DNA from: CAWAPS01 sp963783945
GTDB taxonomy: Bacteria; Actinomycetota; Acidimicrobiia; Acidimicrobiales; Palsa-688
Assembly (NCBI GenBank): GCA_963783945.1
Contig: CAWAPS010000019.1
Span: forward strand, 868,001 to 932,000
DNA length: 64,000 nt
Direction: 5' to 3'
Shown here: piece by piece, positions 25,482-34,993 of the stretch
How positions within the stretch are numbered: position 1 is the stretch's first letter
How the letters are laid out: every line of letters begins with the position of its first letter
Program-made: the position numbers and the translations under genes
Notes under the pieces: model-generated
What the model was told of the DNA's origin: nothing
Seen by the model: only the letters and a program-made list of their open reading frames with translations
The model's database searches: none

Positions 25482-25552
25482 GAGATCTGAGCGTGGTCTC
25501 TGCGCCCGCGGGTGAGGGCAGCGGCAGAGACCCACATATATCTCGTTGGTCG

Positions 25553-26824
25553 TCAACGGACGGTCCAACGCCCCGTACGTGTGGTGTAATCGGCGAACAC
25601 CGCCCGGACGCGCTCGAGGTCGATCCCGAAGCCAGACGGGTCCGGGTGCACGTTCTTCTCCCGCCTCTCCGCGTTGTCGTGCCACCAACGCTTCATCCCG
25701 GAAGCGAACGCACCGGTGACCGGCTCACCCAACCAAGCGTAGAGGCCACATACCTCTCCGATCGGGTCCTGCTGCATAGCCCGGAAATCGATGTCATAGA
25801 ACCGCCCGTCGGCGCCCGCGTCACGGAACGCCAGCGTCCGCTCCATCCCCACCGACCACTGCTCGACGTTGAGGGCCCCGAGATAATGAAGGTCGAGATC
25901 GTCACTGAAGTGTCGACCTAGCTCGGCGTAGAGGTCGGCGACCGACACGATCACCTCAGCCGGGTCGCGATGGGTCATCACGAATCGGGCGTCGGGGAAC
26001 GCCCGGTCCAGATAGTCCAAGAACAGAAGATGGGTGGGGCTCTTCAGCCGCCACGGCTTCACCGGCGTGCCCCACTGAAGGAGCTTCAAGGCCCGGCGCT
26101 CGTACTGATAGGTGGAGGTCAGGTCAGCGTCATGGAGCAACCACGCCGAATACGACGGGATGTAAGCCGAAGCCTGGAACATCTGCGACTTGAAATCCAG
26201 TCCCATCATGAGCTGGCACTCCTGAGGGCCCGTCGCCGACGATGGCACCAACGCACTTAGACGTGGCGATTCCCGCTCATGTTGTGCCGCCTGCATCTGT
26301 GCCCGCTCGATCCTTGGATCCGCTCCGTGCACCGTCGAGGGAGGAGGGCAAGGCTCTGAAGCTTCCCACGTGCGCAACGAACGGGCGTTGGGATCTTCCG
26401 CCAGGAGAAAGGACAGCGCGGTCGAACCCGTGCGGGGCAGCCCGAGTCCGATCAAGGGAGCGTCGATCGCCTCCTCGTCGATCTCGGGGTGCCGTCGGTA
26501 CCAATCCTCTATCTGCAACCGCTGCGCCAAGAGCCCGACGATTTGCTCCCTGATCGCAACCTGACCAACCGCGTTCAGACGCGCCTCGTCCTGCAAAGCT
26601 CGCACAAAACGCTCCAGACCGTCCCGGAACGAGTCGTCCCCGAAATCATCCAGGCCGGTACGAGCCCGCGCCATCCCCAACACTTCGTCGACGGGTCCCA
26701 ACCGAGCTCCCCTCAGTAGTAGTCGGATTTCGCATTCGTCGCCGTTCGACCCGATGCGCTGGAGACCAACCTCCTTTGGGGTCGAACAGAACCGGACTAA
26801 CACGACTCCGGCTACCGTTGGCAA
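25553..26824 (-). CDS. Sulfotransferase family protein
   Basis: About 423 residues with a PAPS-type sulfotransferase domain: the 5'-phosphosulfate loop LGLPRTGSTALSFLL near 125-140 and the 3'-phosphate region FVMTHRDPAEVIVS near 280. The type is common in actinobacteria and is usually annotated as a sulfotransferase, though substrates are mostly unknown; steroids, lipids or small alcohols are possible acceptors. The start is uncertain: TTG at 26824 is the longest option, and recognisable family sequence begins only near MARARTGLDDFG (about residue 50). The gene end is 71 bases from an SDR fragment. Confidence 0.8.
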   Translation of the reverse strand: MPTVAGVVLVRFCSTPKEVGLQRIGSNGDECEIRLLLRGARLGPVDEVLGMARARTGLDDFGDDSFRDGLERFVRALQDEARLNAVGQVAIREQIVGLLAQRLQIEDWYRRHPEIDEEAIDAPLIGLGLPRTGSTALSFLLAEDPNARSLRTWEASEPCPPPSTVHGADPRIERAQMQAAQHERESPRLSALVPSSATGPQECQLMMGLDFKSQMFQASAYIPSYSAWLLHDADLTSTYQYERRALKLLQWGTPVKPWRLKSPTHLLFLDYLDRAFPDARFVMTHRDPAEVIVSVADLYAELGRHFSDDLDLHYLGALNVEQWSVGMERTLAFRDAGADGRFYDIDFRAMQQDPIGEVCGLYAWLGEPVTGAFASGMKRWWHDNAERREKNVHPDPSGFGIDLERVRAVFADYTTRTGRWTVR

Positions 26825-26959
26825 TAGAACAATGACACTAATATGAACACGCCGTCAAGAGTCATCACGCCCGGACTCAAGTAGAGGGGCGTCGGGCATC
26901 GACACGGCAGTAGTCGCAGAGACGTTCGAGTTCGGGCAGCAACAGCACGAGGGAGTGCT

Positions 26960-27733
26960 TTGACGACAGTCGATCGGCGCATGGAGAAAGCAGAGGGCCG
27001 CCTGATCGGGCGGGTTGCCGTGGTCACGGGGGCCTCGCGGGGTTTGGGTGTGGCAATCGCCCGCCGGTTAGCCGACGAGGGGGCCGCGGTCGTTTGCATG
27101 GCCCGGAATCGTGAGAGGTTGAGGTCCTTGGCGGCCGGCCTGGGTGATAGCTCGATGGCTGTGCCCTGTGACGTGTCCGACCCGGGCTCGGTTCGAGCCG
27201 CCTTCGGCGAGGTCGGGCAGCGCTTTGGTCGGCTCGACCTCCTCGTGAACAATGCCGGCCTTATCGGCATGGCCCTGCTGGAAGAGGCTAGCGACGAGAA
27301 CATCCTCGATCAGGTGGCCACCAACCTGGTGGGACCGATGCTTTGCACGCGCGCCGCCATCCCACTACTGCGGTCCGCCGGGGGAGGCGACGTGGTCAAC
27401 ATCTCGTCGCGATCGGTCGAACTCGCCCGTCCGTACCTATCGGTGTACTCGGCCACCAAAGGCGGCCTCGAGACCTTCAGCCGGACATTGGCCACCGAGC
27501 TACTTCCCAGCAGGATAAGGGTCAGCTCGATCCGGGTCGGACCGGTGGCCACGTCACCCGAAGTGCAGGCAGGCGACCAAGGCGCCCGTTCTGTAACCGA
27601 CGAGTGGGTCGCCCGGGGAGGCCCAGCACCCGAAGAGCCGGCCCCAGCAGACAGCGTCGCCGACGCGGTGGTATTCATCGCCACCACCCAACCGGGAGCC
27701 CGCATCCCCGTGATGCATCTCGAGCCCCAATAA
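26960..27733 (+). CDS. SDR family oxidoreductase
   Basis: A 257-residue classical SDR. VVTGASRGLGVAIA gives the cofactor loop, LVNNAGL follows, NISSRSV holds the Ser and YSATK the Tyr-X3-Lys. The C terminus lacks the common TGQxxxVDGG and reads GARIPVMHLEPQ instead. The start appears to be TTG at 26960 with GAGGGAG 5 bases upstream; an ATG (MEKAEGR) seven codons later is possible. It lies 135 bases from the sulfotransferase gene in divergent orientation. Confidence 0.88.
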   Translation: MTTVDRRMEKAEGRLIGRVAVVTGASRGLGVAIARRLADEGAAVVCMARNRERLRSLAAGLGDSSMAVPCDVSDPGSVRAAFGEVGQRFGRLDLLVNNAGLIGMALLEEASDENILDQVATNLVGPMLCTRAAIPLLRSAGGGDVVNISSRSVELARPYLSVYSATKGGLETFSRTLATELLPSRIRVSSIRVGPVATSPEVQAGDQGARSVTDEWVARGGPAPEEPAPADSVADAVVFIATTQPGARIPVMHLEPQ

Positions 27734-27889
27734 AGTCCTCACACAAAGACGTCGATCAGGGTGTTCAAGACCCTCGTCGAAGGTGAGACTACGCGGGACG
27801 CGCCAATCCGTTCCACATGTGTGACTGACCCGAGCCGGGCCCGGACCCGACCTCTAGCTCTGACCGCCACAGGGGTGACTTTGCACGAG

Positions 27890-28756
27890 TCAGACTTTCG
27901 CGATTACTTCCTCGGCGTAGCGCTCGGCCAGTGCCCGTTTTTGGGCGTAGGCGATCGTTGCCCCGGGAGCGCTCTGAGCTCCGAAGATGTATGTGGCGGG
28001 GACAGTCACGTCGGTGATCCCGTCTTCGCTTTCGATGCGACGTATTTCGCTGGGATCAGGACTGAACGGAGCTGTGACGACCCGTTCATACGGTCCGGCG
28101 AGGGCGTGTTGAGCGCGATAGTTGTCGATGGCCGCGAACTCACGGCGGGTGCGATCATTGAGACCATCCATCGGCATGTAGCCGTCGAATCGGGCGGCGC
28201 GTGCTGCCGCTCGTTGTGAATGCCCGCCGATCCAGATCGGCACCGGCTGCGACGGCACCGGAAACATCCCGCTCCGGGGGAAGTCGTAGAACTCGCCGTG
28301 GTGCTCGGCATAACCGTCATCCCAGAAGTCGCGCACGATGTCCAAAATCTCGTCCATGCGACGACCGCGCGTCGAAAAGTCCTCGCCAACGGCCTCGAAC
28401 TCGTCTCGCAGCCACCCCACACCGGTCCCGAGCACGAAGCGGTTATCCGACATCGCCGCTAGGGTCGCCACCTGCTTGGCCAGCGCGAACGGGTTGCGCA
28501 GCGGCACCACGTAGACAAAGGGTAAGAACCGCAAACGGGTGGTCACCGCGGCCATGGCTGAGAATGCGCACAACGGATCCGCGAATTCTGCATCCGGCTC
28601 GAGCTGGTAGTCGGTGGGATGGGGCGTACGGTCTGTCGCTTTGATGACGACGTGCTCAGGCAAGCCGACCCCGTCGTAGCCCAACTCCTCGGCGTCGCGG
28701 GCAAATTGGACGAGCTCGTTCATCTGTACCTCTTGCGCCCACAACCAAAACTTCAC
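27890..28756 (-). CDS. LLM class F420-dependent oxidoreductase
   Basis: A 288-residue luciferase-like oxidoreductase: YDGVGLPEHVV near 27-37, TTRLRFLPFVYVVPLRNPFALAKQVATL, the phosphate-binding-type RFVLGTGVGWLRDEFEA and VPIWIGGHSQRAA are all typical of the F420-binding subgroup. The GTG at 28756, preceded by GGAGGAGC, is chosen over an ATG 55 codons upstream because the extra sequence is not family-like. Divergent from the SDR at 28957 with about 200 bases between, so both promoters lie there. Substrate unknown. Confidence 0.88.
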   Translation of the reverse strand: MKFWLWAQEVQMNELVQFARDAEELGYDGVGLPEHVVIKATDRTPHPTDYQLEPDAEFADPLCAFSAMAAVTTRLRFLPFVYVVPLRNPFALAKQVATLAAMSDNRFVLGTGVGWLRDEFEAVGEDFSTRGRRMDEILDIVRDFWDDGYAEHHGEFYDFPRSGMFPVPSQPVPIWIGGHSQRAAARAARFDGYMPMDGLNDRTRREFAAIDNYRAQHALAGPYERVVTAPFSPDPSEIRRIESEDGITDVTVPATYIFGAQSAPGATIAYAQKRALAERYAEEVIAKV

Positions 28757-28956
28757 AGCGTTGCTCCTCCCCAGCCGACGACGTTCCGCTGAACGATATG
28801 CGTTACAAGTGACGCTAACACCTCGGGATACTTCCGGCCAAACCGCTGGCTGAGGGCCAAACAGGGAGATGAAGGTTGCGCGCACCCCAACTCGGCTATC
28901 GACCAGGTCAAGCGGTACCATCGTTTGCGTTAACGAGCAGAGGCTGGGGTGCGCAG

Positions 28957-29865
28957 ATGGGATACCTGGAAGAACGAGCCAACTTGAGTGGCAAGGTTGC
29001 CGCGGTCATCGGCGGAGGTGCAGGCGTTGGCGCGGCGCTTACGTTGGCATTGGCCAAGGCCGGCGTTGACATCGGGTTCTGCGATATCAAAGAACCATCG
29101 ATAGAGCCCACTGTCGCGGATGTGAAACGGCTCGGCAGACGCGTCACCGGCCGGGCCACCGACGCTCTCGACCCGCATCAGCTCTCGGAGTTCTACGACG
29201 CGCTGGATGAAGACTTCGACCGCCTCGACATTGTCGTCAACGTGGCCGGGGGCGTGTCCATGGGGCCGTTCTCGGGTACGACGCCCGAGCAATGGGAGGC
29301 AGACATCCATCGCAATCTTGGCTGGGTAATGCATTCGATCAGCCTGGCGCTCCCGCGGATTCGACGCCGCGGTCTGGGGGGCAGCATCATCAACTTCACG
29401 ACCATCGAGGCCCACCGCGGTGCAGCCGGCTTCGCGGCTTACGCCGGCGCCAAGGCAGGACTGACCAACTTCAGCCGTGCTCTGGCTGTTGAGCTAGCTC
29501 CCGAGAGGATCCGCGTCAATTGTGTGGCACCTGACACGACCCCAAGCGAGACGAGCAGTGAGTCGCCCCCGGACCACATCAAGCGCGAGCTGGCTGCCAC
29601 CTCACCCGAGCTGCTGGTCAAGATGATGGAGATGTACATCCCGATGGGTGTGCCCCCCTCTGTCGACGATCTCGGCGATGCAGTACTGATCCTGGCGTCC
29701 GACTTATCCTCTACCGTCACGGGTACGACACTGCACGTCGATGGTGGCACATGGGCCAGCTCGGGCTTTCTGCATTGGCCCGGGTCGATCGAATGGTCGC
29801 CCGCTCCACCCCCGAGCGTCATCCGCGGAGACGCCTCCCCTGAACGGATGAAAGCTGAAAGCTGA
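28957..29865 (+). CDS. SDR family oxidoreductase
   Basis: A 302-residue SDR from the ATG at 28957. VIGGGAGVGAALTLAL is the cofactor loop, VVNVAGG replaces NNAG, INFTTIEAH carries the Thr/Ser position and YAGAK the Tyr-X3-Lys. It has a C-terminal extension of about 40 residues after VTGTTLHVDGG, ending SPERMKAES. A start 27 codons earlier is possible but unlikely. Divergent from the LLM gene, which may mark a shared pathway. Confidence 0.86.
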   Translation: MGYLEERANLSGKVAAVIGGGAGVGAALTLALAKAGVDIGFCDIKEPSIEPTVADVKRLGRRVTGRATDALDPHQLSEFYDALDEDFDRLDIVVNVAGGVSMGPFSGTTPEQWEADIHRNLGWVMHSISLALPRIRRRGLGGSIINFTTIEAHRGAAGFAAYAGAKAGLTNFSRALAVELAPERIRVNCVAPDTTPSETSSESPPDHIKRELAATSPELLVKMMEMYIPMGVPPSVDDLGDAVLILASDLSSTVTGTTLHVDGGTWASSGFLHWPGSIEWSPAPPPSVIRGDASPERMKAES

Positions 29866-30034
29866 GGACCTGCCGCGTCCTCGTGACCGTCGAGGGAAGC
29901 CCGCTCCTCATCCACAATGACCCCGTCGCTACTGACTTAATCATTTGAGCGACTGCGCCGTCCGCAACGAATGCCTACCTCGGCCAGCTGATCAACGTCG
30001 GCAACGGGAATGCCTTCACCAGTCGCTCCATCCG

Positions 30035-31159
30035 CTATCCCGTACGGGGCGCCCTCTGGATGGTCGCGCCGTAGGTCACCCCGATATCTCCGCCCACGTC
30101 GTGGTGCTGGAGTTCGGGGAGCACCTCGGCGGCGAACAGCTCGAAGCTGGCGCTCGCCTCGTGGGCCGGCATGCCACCGAAGGTGAGAGGGATAACCAGG
30201 GCGCCGGCGTCGCAGCGCTGGGCGTACTCGAGCAGCTTCTCGGTCACCTCCTTGGGCGAGCCCCACACCTGAAGGTTGGCAAGGAAGCCGCTGAACTTCT
30301 CCAGCCCGTGCTTGGCGATATTGCTGGCCAGCGCTCCGTAGTACTCGTAACCCTCGATCTCCGCGAACCCGACGTTGTCGAACTCGTAGTGCTCGACCGT
30401 CGAGCGGGCCCAGCGCTGCAGGTAAATGTCCCGCATCCGCCGGGCCGCTGTGCGATCGTGGCTGACCGCCGCGACCACAACCAGGATCGGCTTGGGCGCC
30501 TCGCAACCGTTGAGCTCGCGGTACCGCTCACGATATGCCGCGAGCTCAGCCTCAGCCGTCTCCCAAGGCTTCTGGGCGATCACCATGATCCCGACCCCCA
30601 TGCGGGCCATCAACTCCATCGACTGCGGCGAAACGGCCGCCGCGAACGTCCGACCCTTGAAACTTGCGAGCGGACGCGGCCGGAGCACGACACGTGGCTG
30701 CTCATAGAACTCGCCGTTGTGCTCGATATAGCCGGTCTCAAGCGCCTCCAGGATCGCCTCGGCGTACTCGGAGAACCGCCGGCGCGACTCCCCCATCGCC
30801 AACCGAAATCCAGCGAACTCTCTCCGCCCCAGACCTCGGCCGATCCCCAGGATGGCTCGCCCCCCGGAGAGGTGGTCCAGCACCGAAAAGCTCTCCGCTA
30901 CCCGCACCGGATCGTGCCAAGGCAGAACCGTCACCATCGTGCCAAGCTTGACCCGCGTCGTCTGCCCCGCCACCCACGACAGGAACATCAACATCTGCGC
31001 GGTGAGCTGATAGTCCGAGAAGTGATGCTCGGACGACCACACCGAGTCGAAGCCGGCGTCCTCGGCCCGAGCCGCAAGAGCCAGCTCCCAGCGGTACACC
31101 TCGGCGTCGGTGGCCATGCCGTCGAGGTTCTGGAAGTTCAGACCCACTCCTACGTGCAC
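30035..31159 (-). CDS. LLM class flavin/F420-dependent oxidoreductase
   Basis: A 374-residue luciferase-like protein, longer than the other LLM members here and closer to flavin-dependent alkanal monooxygenase-like types: FDSVWSSEHHFSDYQL (about 38-53) has the conserved EHHF, then VKLGTMVTVLPWHDPVRVAE, RAILGIGRGLGRREF and a long insertion up to YEYYGALAS. The GTG at 31159 is the start. Cytoplasmic oxidation of a small molecule with reduced flavin or F420. It stands alone, convergent with the SDR at 28957. Confidence 0.85.
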   Translation of the reverse strand: MHVGVGLNFQNLDGMATDAEVYRWELALAARAEDAGFDSVWSSEHHFSDYQLTAQMLMFLSWVAGQTTRVKLGTMVTVLPWHDPVRVAESFSVLDHLSGGRAILGIGRGLGRREFAGFRLAMGESRRRFSEYAEAILEALETGYIEHNGEFYEQPRVVLRPRPLASFKGRTFAAAVSPQSMELMARMGVGIMVIAQKPWETAEAELAAYRERYRELNGCEAPKPILVVVAAVSHDRTAARRMRDIYLQRWARSTVEHYEFDNVGFAEIEGYEYYGALASNIAKHGLEKFSGFLANLQVWGSPKEVTEKLLEYAQRCDAGALVIPLTFGGMPAHEASASFELFAAEVLPELQHHDVGGDIGVTYGATIQRAPRTG

Positions 31160-31310
31160 CCAATCATCATTACCACATCGAGTTGCTCAATGCCCCCCCA
31201 CCGAAGGCCGGCGACTCAGCATCAAATTCTGCGACGCTCCAAATCCCGCCCACCAACGCCGGCTAGATGGCATCAGTTCGCCCACCAGCCCGGCTTGACG
31301 ATGGTGAGTA

Positions 31311-32819
31311 CTATCGAGGGCTAAAGGCCTGGTACTTGATGGCGCTGAAGAAGATATTCCTCTCGCCCGTCCGCCAGTCTCCCCAAGCGACGTAGACGCC
31401 TTGATTGCTGAGGGCGATCGCCGAAAGATCTTGAGGGATGTTCCCACCCGTGAACGCGCCAGGCTGGGCCGCCGGCGAGCAGCAGTTGACCTCGAGCGGC
31501 CGGCTGAACGTGCGGCCGCCATTGTTGGATATGGCCGCCCAAATGCTGTAAGGGGTGAGGGCCGGGAAGGCAGCCCCCTCGTTGGTGCGCCACACCAGGC
31601 CAAGAACCCCCTTGGGCGAGTAGGCCAGGTAGGGGTTCCAGTGGGTCTTGCCATCATTGGCGACCGTGGTCGGTCCGCTCCAGGTCCTGCCTGAGTCACG
31701 GGTCTGGAACACAGAGAACGCGGTCTGGCTGCTGTTCAAGACGGCAACCGTGAAGTGTCCCGGTCTCGAAGGGTCCGCGGCTACCAGAGTGTTGTTAATA
31801 CCTGCGGGCGCGGTCGACGCCACTGGCACCCGGTGCCGGCTCCACGTGGCGCCTGCATTCCTCGACGTCTGGAACACGGTGCAAGGCGCCGTCCCACCGA
31901 CAAAGAACGCACAGGCCGGGGCGCTGGTGGAGATGAATGTCGTTGCCACCATCCCGAATGCAGCCGCGATATCCTTGCTGCCGGATCCGTCGAACTGGTT
32001 GACACCGTCGGTGCCCCCGGCCCGTTGCGGCGGGGTCCAGTGGACGCCGTTGCGCGACGCGGCGACGAAGGCGTCACTGAAGGTCGTTTGGGGCGGGGTA
32101 CTCGGGTTGACACAGCTCTGCCGCGAGCAGAGCGGGGAATCCCCGCTCAACGAGTAGATCGTACCGGTCGATTGATCGACGGTCAGATACGGGAAGTCCC
32201 CCGGCGTGCCGATAAGCACTGGCTGGCTCCAGGTCCGGCCCCCATCAGTGGACTTGCTGAGCGCGACACCGGCGGCCGGGGCGAAGTTCGTCGGTGTTCC
32301 CCAGTCCAGAGTGTTCATTTGAAGATAGAACGTCCCATTGGGCCCAACGCTGAGCCCGCCCTCATTCTGGGAGTACAGCTCGGGACGCCCGACCGGGGCG
32401 AAATTAGAGAGATCGATCTCCTTCCAGGTCCGGCCACGGTCAAACGACACGAACATTCCGCGTAAGGTAAATCCAAGAGTCGGGTTGAAGTTACCCTGGG
32501 GCTCCAGGAGACCAAACGACGTTGGCACAAGCTGACAGTTAGGGTCACCGCTGGCTTGGCAGGCTTGCGTGTAACCGGTGTCCGAAACGGCAGCTACAAC
32601 GATGTTGTTCGGATTCCTCGGGTTGACCGCGATCTGCGCCCCGTACAAGCTCCGATCGAGCGTTGGGTGCACGTTGACGAGGGTCGGCTGCAGCCCCGGT
32701 GGCCGCCCGAACCGGGGTGAAGCACCCGCCGAAGGCGCCGTCGCAAACAGCAGCGGCACCACCAGTCCCAGAGAACCGATCATCGTGAGCCAACGAATAG
32801 AACGGCGACGAAACCCCAT
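31311..32819 (-). CDS. Secreted Asp-box (BNR/sialidase-like) repeat protein
   Basis: A 502-residue exported protein. The start at 32819 (GGAGG upstream) gives a Sec signal peptide: RRRSIRW, a hydrophobic stretch, and AGASP cleavage near 33. The mature part carries five Asp-box motifs of the SxDxGxTW type: SFDRGRTW, STDGGRTW, SRNAGATW, TRDSGRTW and SNNGGRTF. Such motifs mark beta-propellers of sialidases and of many secreted proteins without sialidase activity. The usual sialidase arginine triad cannot be assigned. It may bind or cleave glycans outside the cell; it stands apart from the surrounding intracellular enzymes. Confidence 0.82.
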   Translation of the reverse strand: MGFRRRSIRWLTMIGSLGLVVPLLFATAPSAGASPRFGRPPGLQPTLVNVHPTLDRSLYGAQIAVNPRNPNNIVVAAVSDTGYTQACQASGDPNCQLVPTSFGLLEPQGNFNPTLGFTLRGMFVSFDRGRTWKEIDLSNFAPVGRPELYSQNEGGLSVGPNGTFYLQMNTLDWGTPTNFAPAAGVALSKSTDGGRTWSQPVLIGTPGDFPYLTVDQSTGTIYSLSGDSPLCSRQSCVNPSTPPQTTFSDAFVAASRNGVHWTPPQRAGGTDGVNQFDGSGSKDIAAAFGMVATTFISTSAPACAFFVGGTAPCTVFQTSRNAGATWSRHRVPVASTAPAGINNTLVAADPSRPGHFTVAVLNSSQTAFSVFQTRDSGRTWSGPTTVANDGKTHWNPYLAYSPKGVLGLVWRTNEGAAFPALTPYSIWAAISNNGGRTFSRPLEVNCCSPAAQPGAFTGGNIPQDLSAIALSNQGVYVAWGDWRTGERNIFFSAIKYQAFSPR

Positions 32820-32901
32820 GGTCACTGTCCTCCCCTTACTCCAGCTGTCGGGTGTCCGGATGCCCGTGCCGTCGCTCAACTTGACGCGTAGCCAAGATGA
32901 G

Positions 32902-32917
32902 TAGCGTTGTTACGCTA
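32902..32917. promoter_or_regulatory. Small palindrome upstream of the Asp-box protein gene
   Basis: TAGCGT-TGTT-ACGCTA, a perfect 16-bp dyad about 83 bases upstream of the secreted protein start. It could be a regulator site. Only symmetry and position support it. Confidence 0.25.
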
Positions 32918-33069
32918 GAACGCCTTGAGGCTAAATGTCAAGCAGAAACAGGCGGCGCTGGTCGTGACGACTCCGGATGGCTGGCGTCATTGACGTTGAC
33001 ATCGCCGTCACCGAGATCTAGATTGATACATGGTTCGGACAACGGCTGCGCCAGTCTTCGATTCCGACA

Positions 33070-33159
33070 ATGGGAGCACGCGAGGGCAAGGTTGCCCTGT
33101 CCATCGGCGCGGCTGGGGGTCTGGGTCGAGCGTCCTCGTTGATCTTCACGCAGGAAATC
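33070..33159 (+). pseudogene. Relic of an SDR N terminus
   Basis: About 29 codons (MGAREGKVALSIGAAGGLGR and the next few) match the first strand and cofactor loop of an SDR, with a degraded TGAARGLGR motif. Similarity ends after IFTQE. It lies alone in a 520-base gap between two minus-strand genes; nothing else in that gap is recognised. Confidence 0.5.
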
Positions 33160-33342
33160 GATCGTCTGAAGCCCGATCCTTCGTGGCGCACATTTTCGTT
33201 GACAGCGATATCGGCGTCAACCATACTGCTCTCAATGCCTCCAGATGCATCTGCCGCCGAACCGACCGCACAAAGGAATGGAGACTGGGCTCCACCACCT
33301 CTCTGCCGCACGGGTCCGCCACCCGCCGAGCCGCGAGCGTAA

Positions 33343-34230
33343 TCAGTCAAGCACCTTGGTGGCCCAGTCGTTGAGAATGGGAGCCAGGCGCGGCCAGTTG
33401 ACGAACCGGTATCCGAGCTTGCTGTCTATCCACTCGGTGTCCGTCCAGGGCGGCTCGACCAACACGGCGTTCGGCAGCGCTTGCGCCAGCTGCTCGGACG
33501 CTTCCCGGGTGTGGAAAGGATCGCTCTCGCCGCTGCGAAAAACCAAGACCGGGCGGTCCATACCCAGCACGTCTGCGTCGGACAGGCCGGGTACAAGACC
33601 GTCACAGGGGCAATACGCCTTTAGCCAGCGCTGCATCGTGTCACGGAACTGCTTGGGGTCCTGGCCCAGGATCTTCCCTCGGTTCCCAGGGTTCCGCCGC
33701 ACGACCTCTTGCCAGTTACCCTGGACCTTCTCCGGAATCTCCACGACGGCGCCCATGCCGCCATTCCACACGGCCGCGATCGACGCGCTGCAGTAACCGG
33801 TCCCGACGTTCATCAACCCGTACGGTCCGCCGCTCATGTTCCACACCGCCAAGGCATCGATGACGTCCGGGTGGCGGATGGCGGTCAACAGCGATACACG
33901 AGCTCCACCGGACCCTCCAATGCTCACCGCCGGTGTGAGCTCGAGGTGCTGGAGCAGGGCGGCCACACTGTCGGCCTGCATCCCCGATTCGGTCTTCCCG
34001 GTGAAGCACACGTCGGACTCACCCGTGTTCGGGCGGTCGTAGATCAAGACCCGGTTGCCCAGTTCAGCCAGCGCCACCGCCGTCTCCCGGACGCCCGGAT
34101 ATTCCTTACTGAAGCGGCCCCCCGGAGTAAGGGCCCACGTGCGGCCCGAGTCACCAATCACCTCGTACCCGATGGAAAGATACTCGACGGTCTCGTTGTC
34201 AATCTTGACTGTCACTTCTTCAACGGGCAT
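33343..34230 (-). CDS. Alpha/beta hydrolase
   Basis: A 295-residue alpha/beta hydrolase. GGRFSKEYPG near 37-46 replaces the usual HG oxyanion stretch, the nucleophile elbow is SIGGSGGAR (Ser near 110) and the acid region is RSGESDPFH near 232-240. The terminal catalytic His is not at an obvious place, since the last segment reads PPWTDTEWID. It carries YCPCDG with two cysteines near 200. This subgroup occurs in actinobacteria; function unknown, perhaps ester, epoxide or C-C hydrolysis. GGGGGG precedes the ATG. Divergent from the PPOX gene. Confidence 0.78.
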   Translation of the reverse strand: MPVEEVTVKIDNETVEYLSIGYEVIGDSGRTWALTPGGRFSKEYPGVRETAVALAELGNRVLIYDRPNTGESDVCFTGKTESGMQADSVAALLQHLELTPAVSIGGSGGARVSLLTAIRHPDVIDALAVWNMSGGPYGLMNVGTGYCSASIAAVWNGGMGAVVEIPEKVQGNWQEVVRRNPGNRGKILGQDPKQFRDTMQRWLKAYCPCDGLVPGLSDADVLGMDRPVLVFRSGESDPFHTREASEQLAQALPNAVLVEPPWTDTEWIDSKLGYRFVNWPRLAPILNDWATKVLD

Positions 34231-34459
34231 GGGCCCCCCTTGATTGAGGTGGTGTTACTCCCCGATTCTAAGTGAGTGACTACCTACTCTGCAACTGTCC
34301 TCTGCAATCACATCTGCTCGTTTTTGGTGTGTACCTTCATTTGCTCGCCATGAGAACTGCTCTGGCATATCGAACTGGTCACCTGGCCGACGACGGGCGT
34401 GGGTCGTAGGCCCCGCAAACGTCGACCATCAGTCGCCCGTTGACGTCCGCTACGCCCCA

Positions 34460-34494
34460 CCATCTGACTCAGACGGACATATAATCCACGTCTG
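34460..34494 (+). promoter_or_regulatory. Candidate regulated promoter of the PPOX/enoyl-CoA hydratase operon
   Basis: A TATAAT hexamer at 34480-34485, 47 bases before the PPOX start, is directly preceded by a 17-bp dyad CCATCTGA-C-TCAGACGG (34460-34476; 7 of 8 arm positions pair). A second inverted pair CAGACG/CGTCTG (34470-34475 and 34489-34494) encloses the TATAAT. This looks like a promoter with an overlapping operator. A clear -35 box is not visible. The rest of the 300-base gap (34231-34531) shows nothing else. Confidence 0.4.
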
Positions 34495-34531
34495 GAGAGT
34501 CGGATATGCGCGATCGAAACGGGGAGACGGG

Positions 34532-34993
34532 ATGAGCATCAGGCTTTCAATCGACGAGGCGTGGGACGTACTGGCTCGATCTCATACGGGCATTCTCACC
34601 ACCCTACGCCGGGACGGGTGGCCTGTGACTCTGCCCACCTGGTTCGTCGCAATTGACCGAACAATCTGCTTTGCCACGCCCAGCCGCACCAAGAAGGTCG
34701 CACGGTTACGCCACGATTCCCGAGCTTCGTTCCTTGTGGAGTCGGGCCAGAGGTGGGCGGAGCTATTAGGCGTCCACTTGAGTGGAGACATCGAAGCCGT
34801 GGACGACGAGTCCGAGATCGCTCGGATCGACGCGGCTCTCGACGAAAAGTATTCAGGCTTCCGAACGGCTAAGACGGCCATGCCCGATTCCACCCGGCAG
34901 TACTACTCCGGACGTAGTTTCTTCCGCCTCGTCCCGGGCCCAAAGGTCCTGACATGGGACAATAGTCGGATACCTATGAAAGAAGCGACGTGA
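34532..34993 (+). CDS. PPOX class F420-dependent oxidoreductase-like protein
   Basis: A 153-residue pyridoxamine 5'-phosphate oxidase-fold protein (split beta-barrel). Typical stretches are GILTTLRRDGWPVTLPTWFV (18-37) and TKKVARLRHDSRASFLVE (about 53-70). This small type binds F420, FMN or heme and reduces or tests small molecules. GGGGAGACGGG precedes the ATG. The last codons overlap the enoyl-CoA hydratase gene as GTGA, so both are translated together; joint action on one substrate is likely. Confidence 0.85.
   Translation: MSIRLSIDEAWDVLARSHTGILTTLRRDGWPVTLPTWFVAIDRTICFATPSRTKKVARLRHDSRASFLVESGQRWAELLGVHLSGDIEAVDDESEIARIDAALDEKYSGFRTAKTAMPDSTRQYYSGRSFFRLVPGPKVLTWDNSRIPMKEAT

Noticed and set aside
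29945..31324. A 459-codon plus-strand open frame
   Set aside because: Entirely opposite the LLM gene at 30035, which has full family motifs; the plus frame has none.
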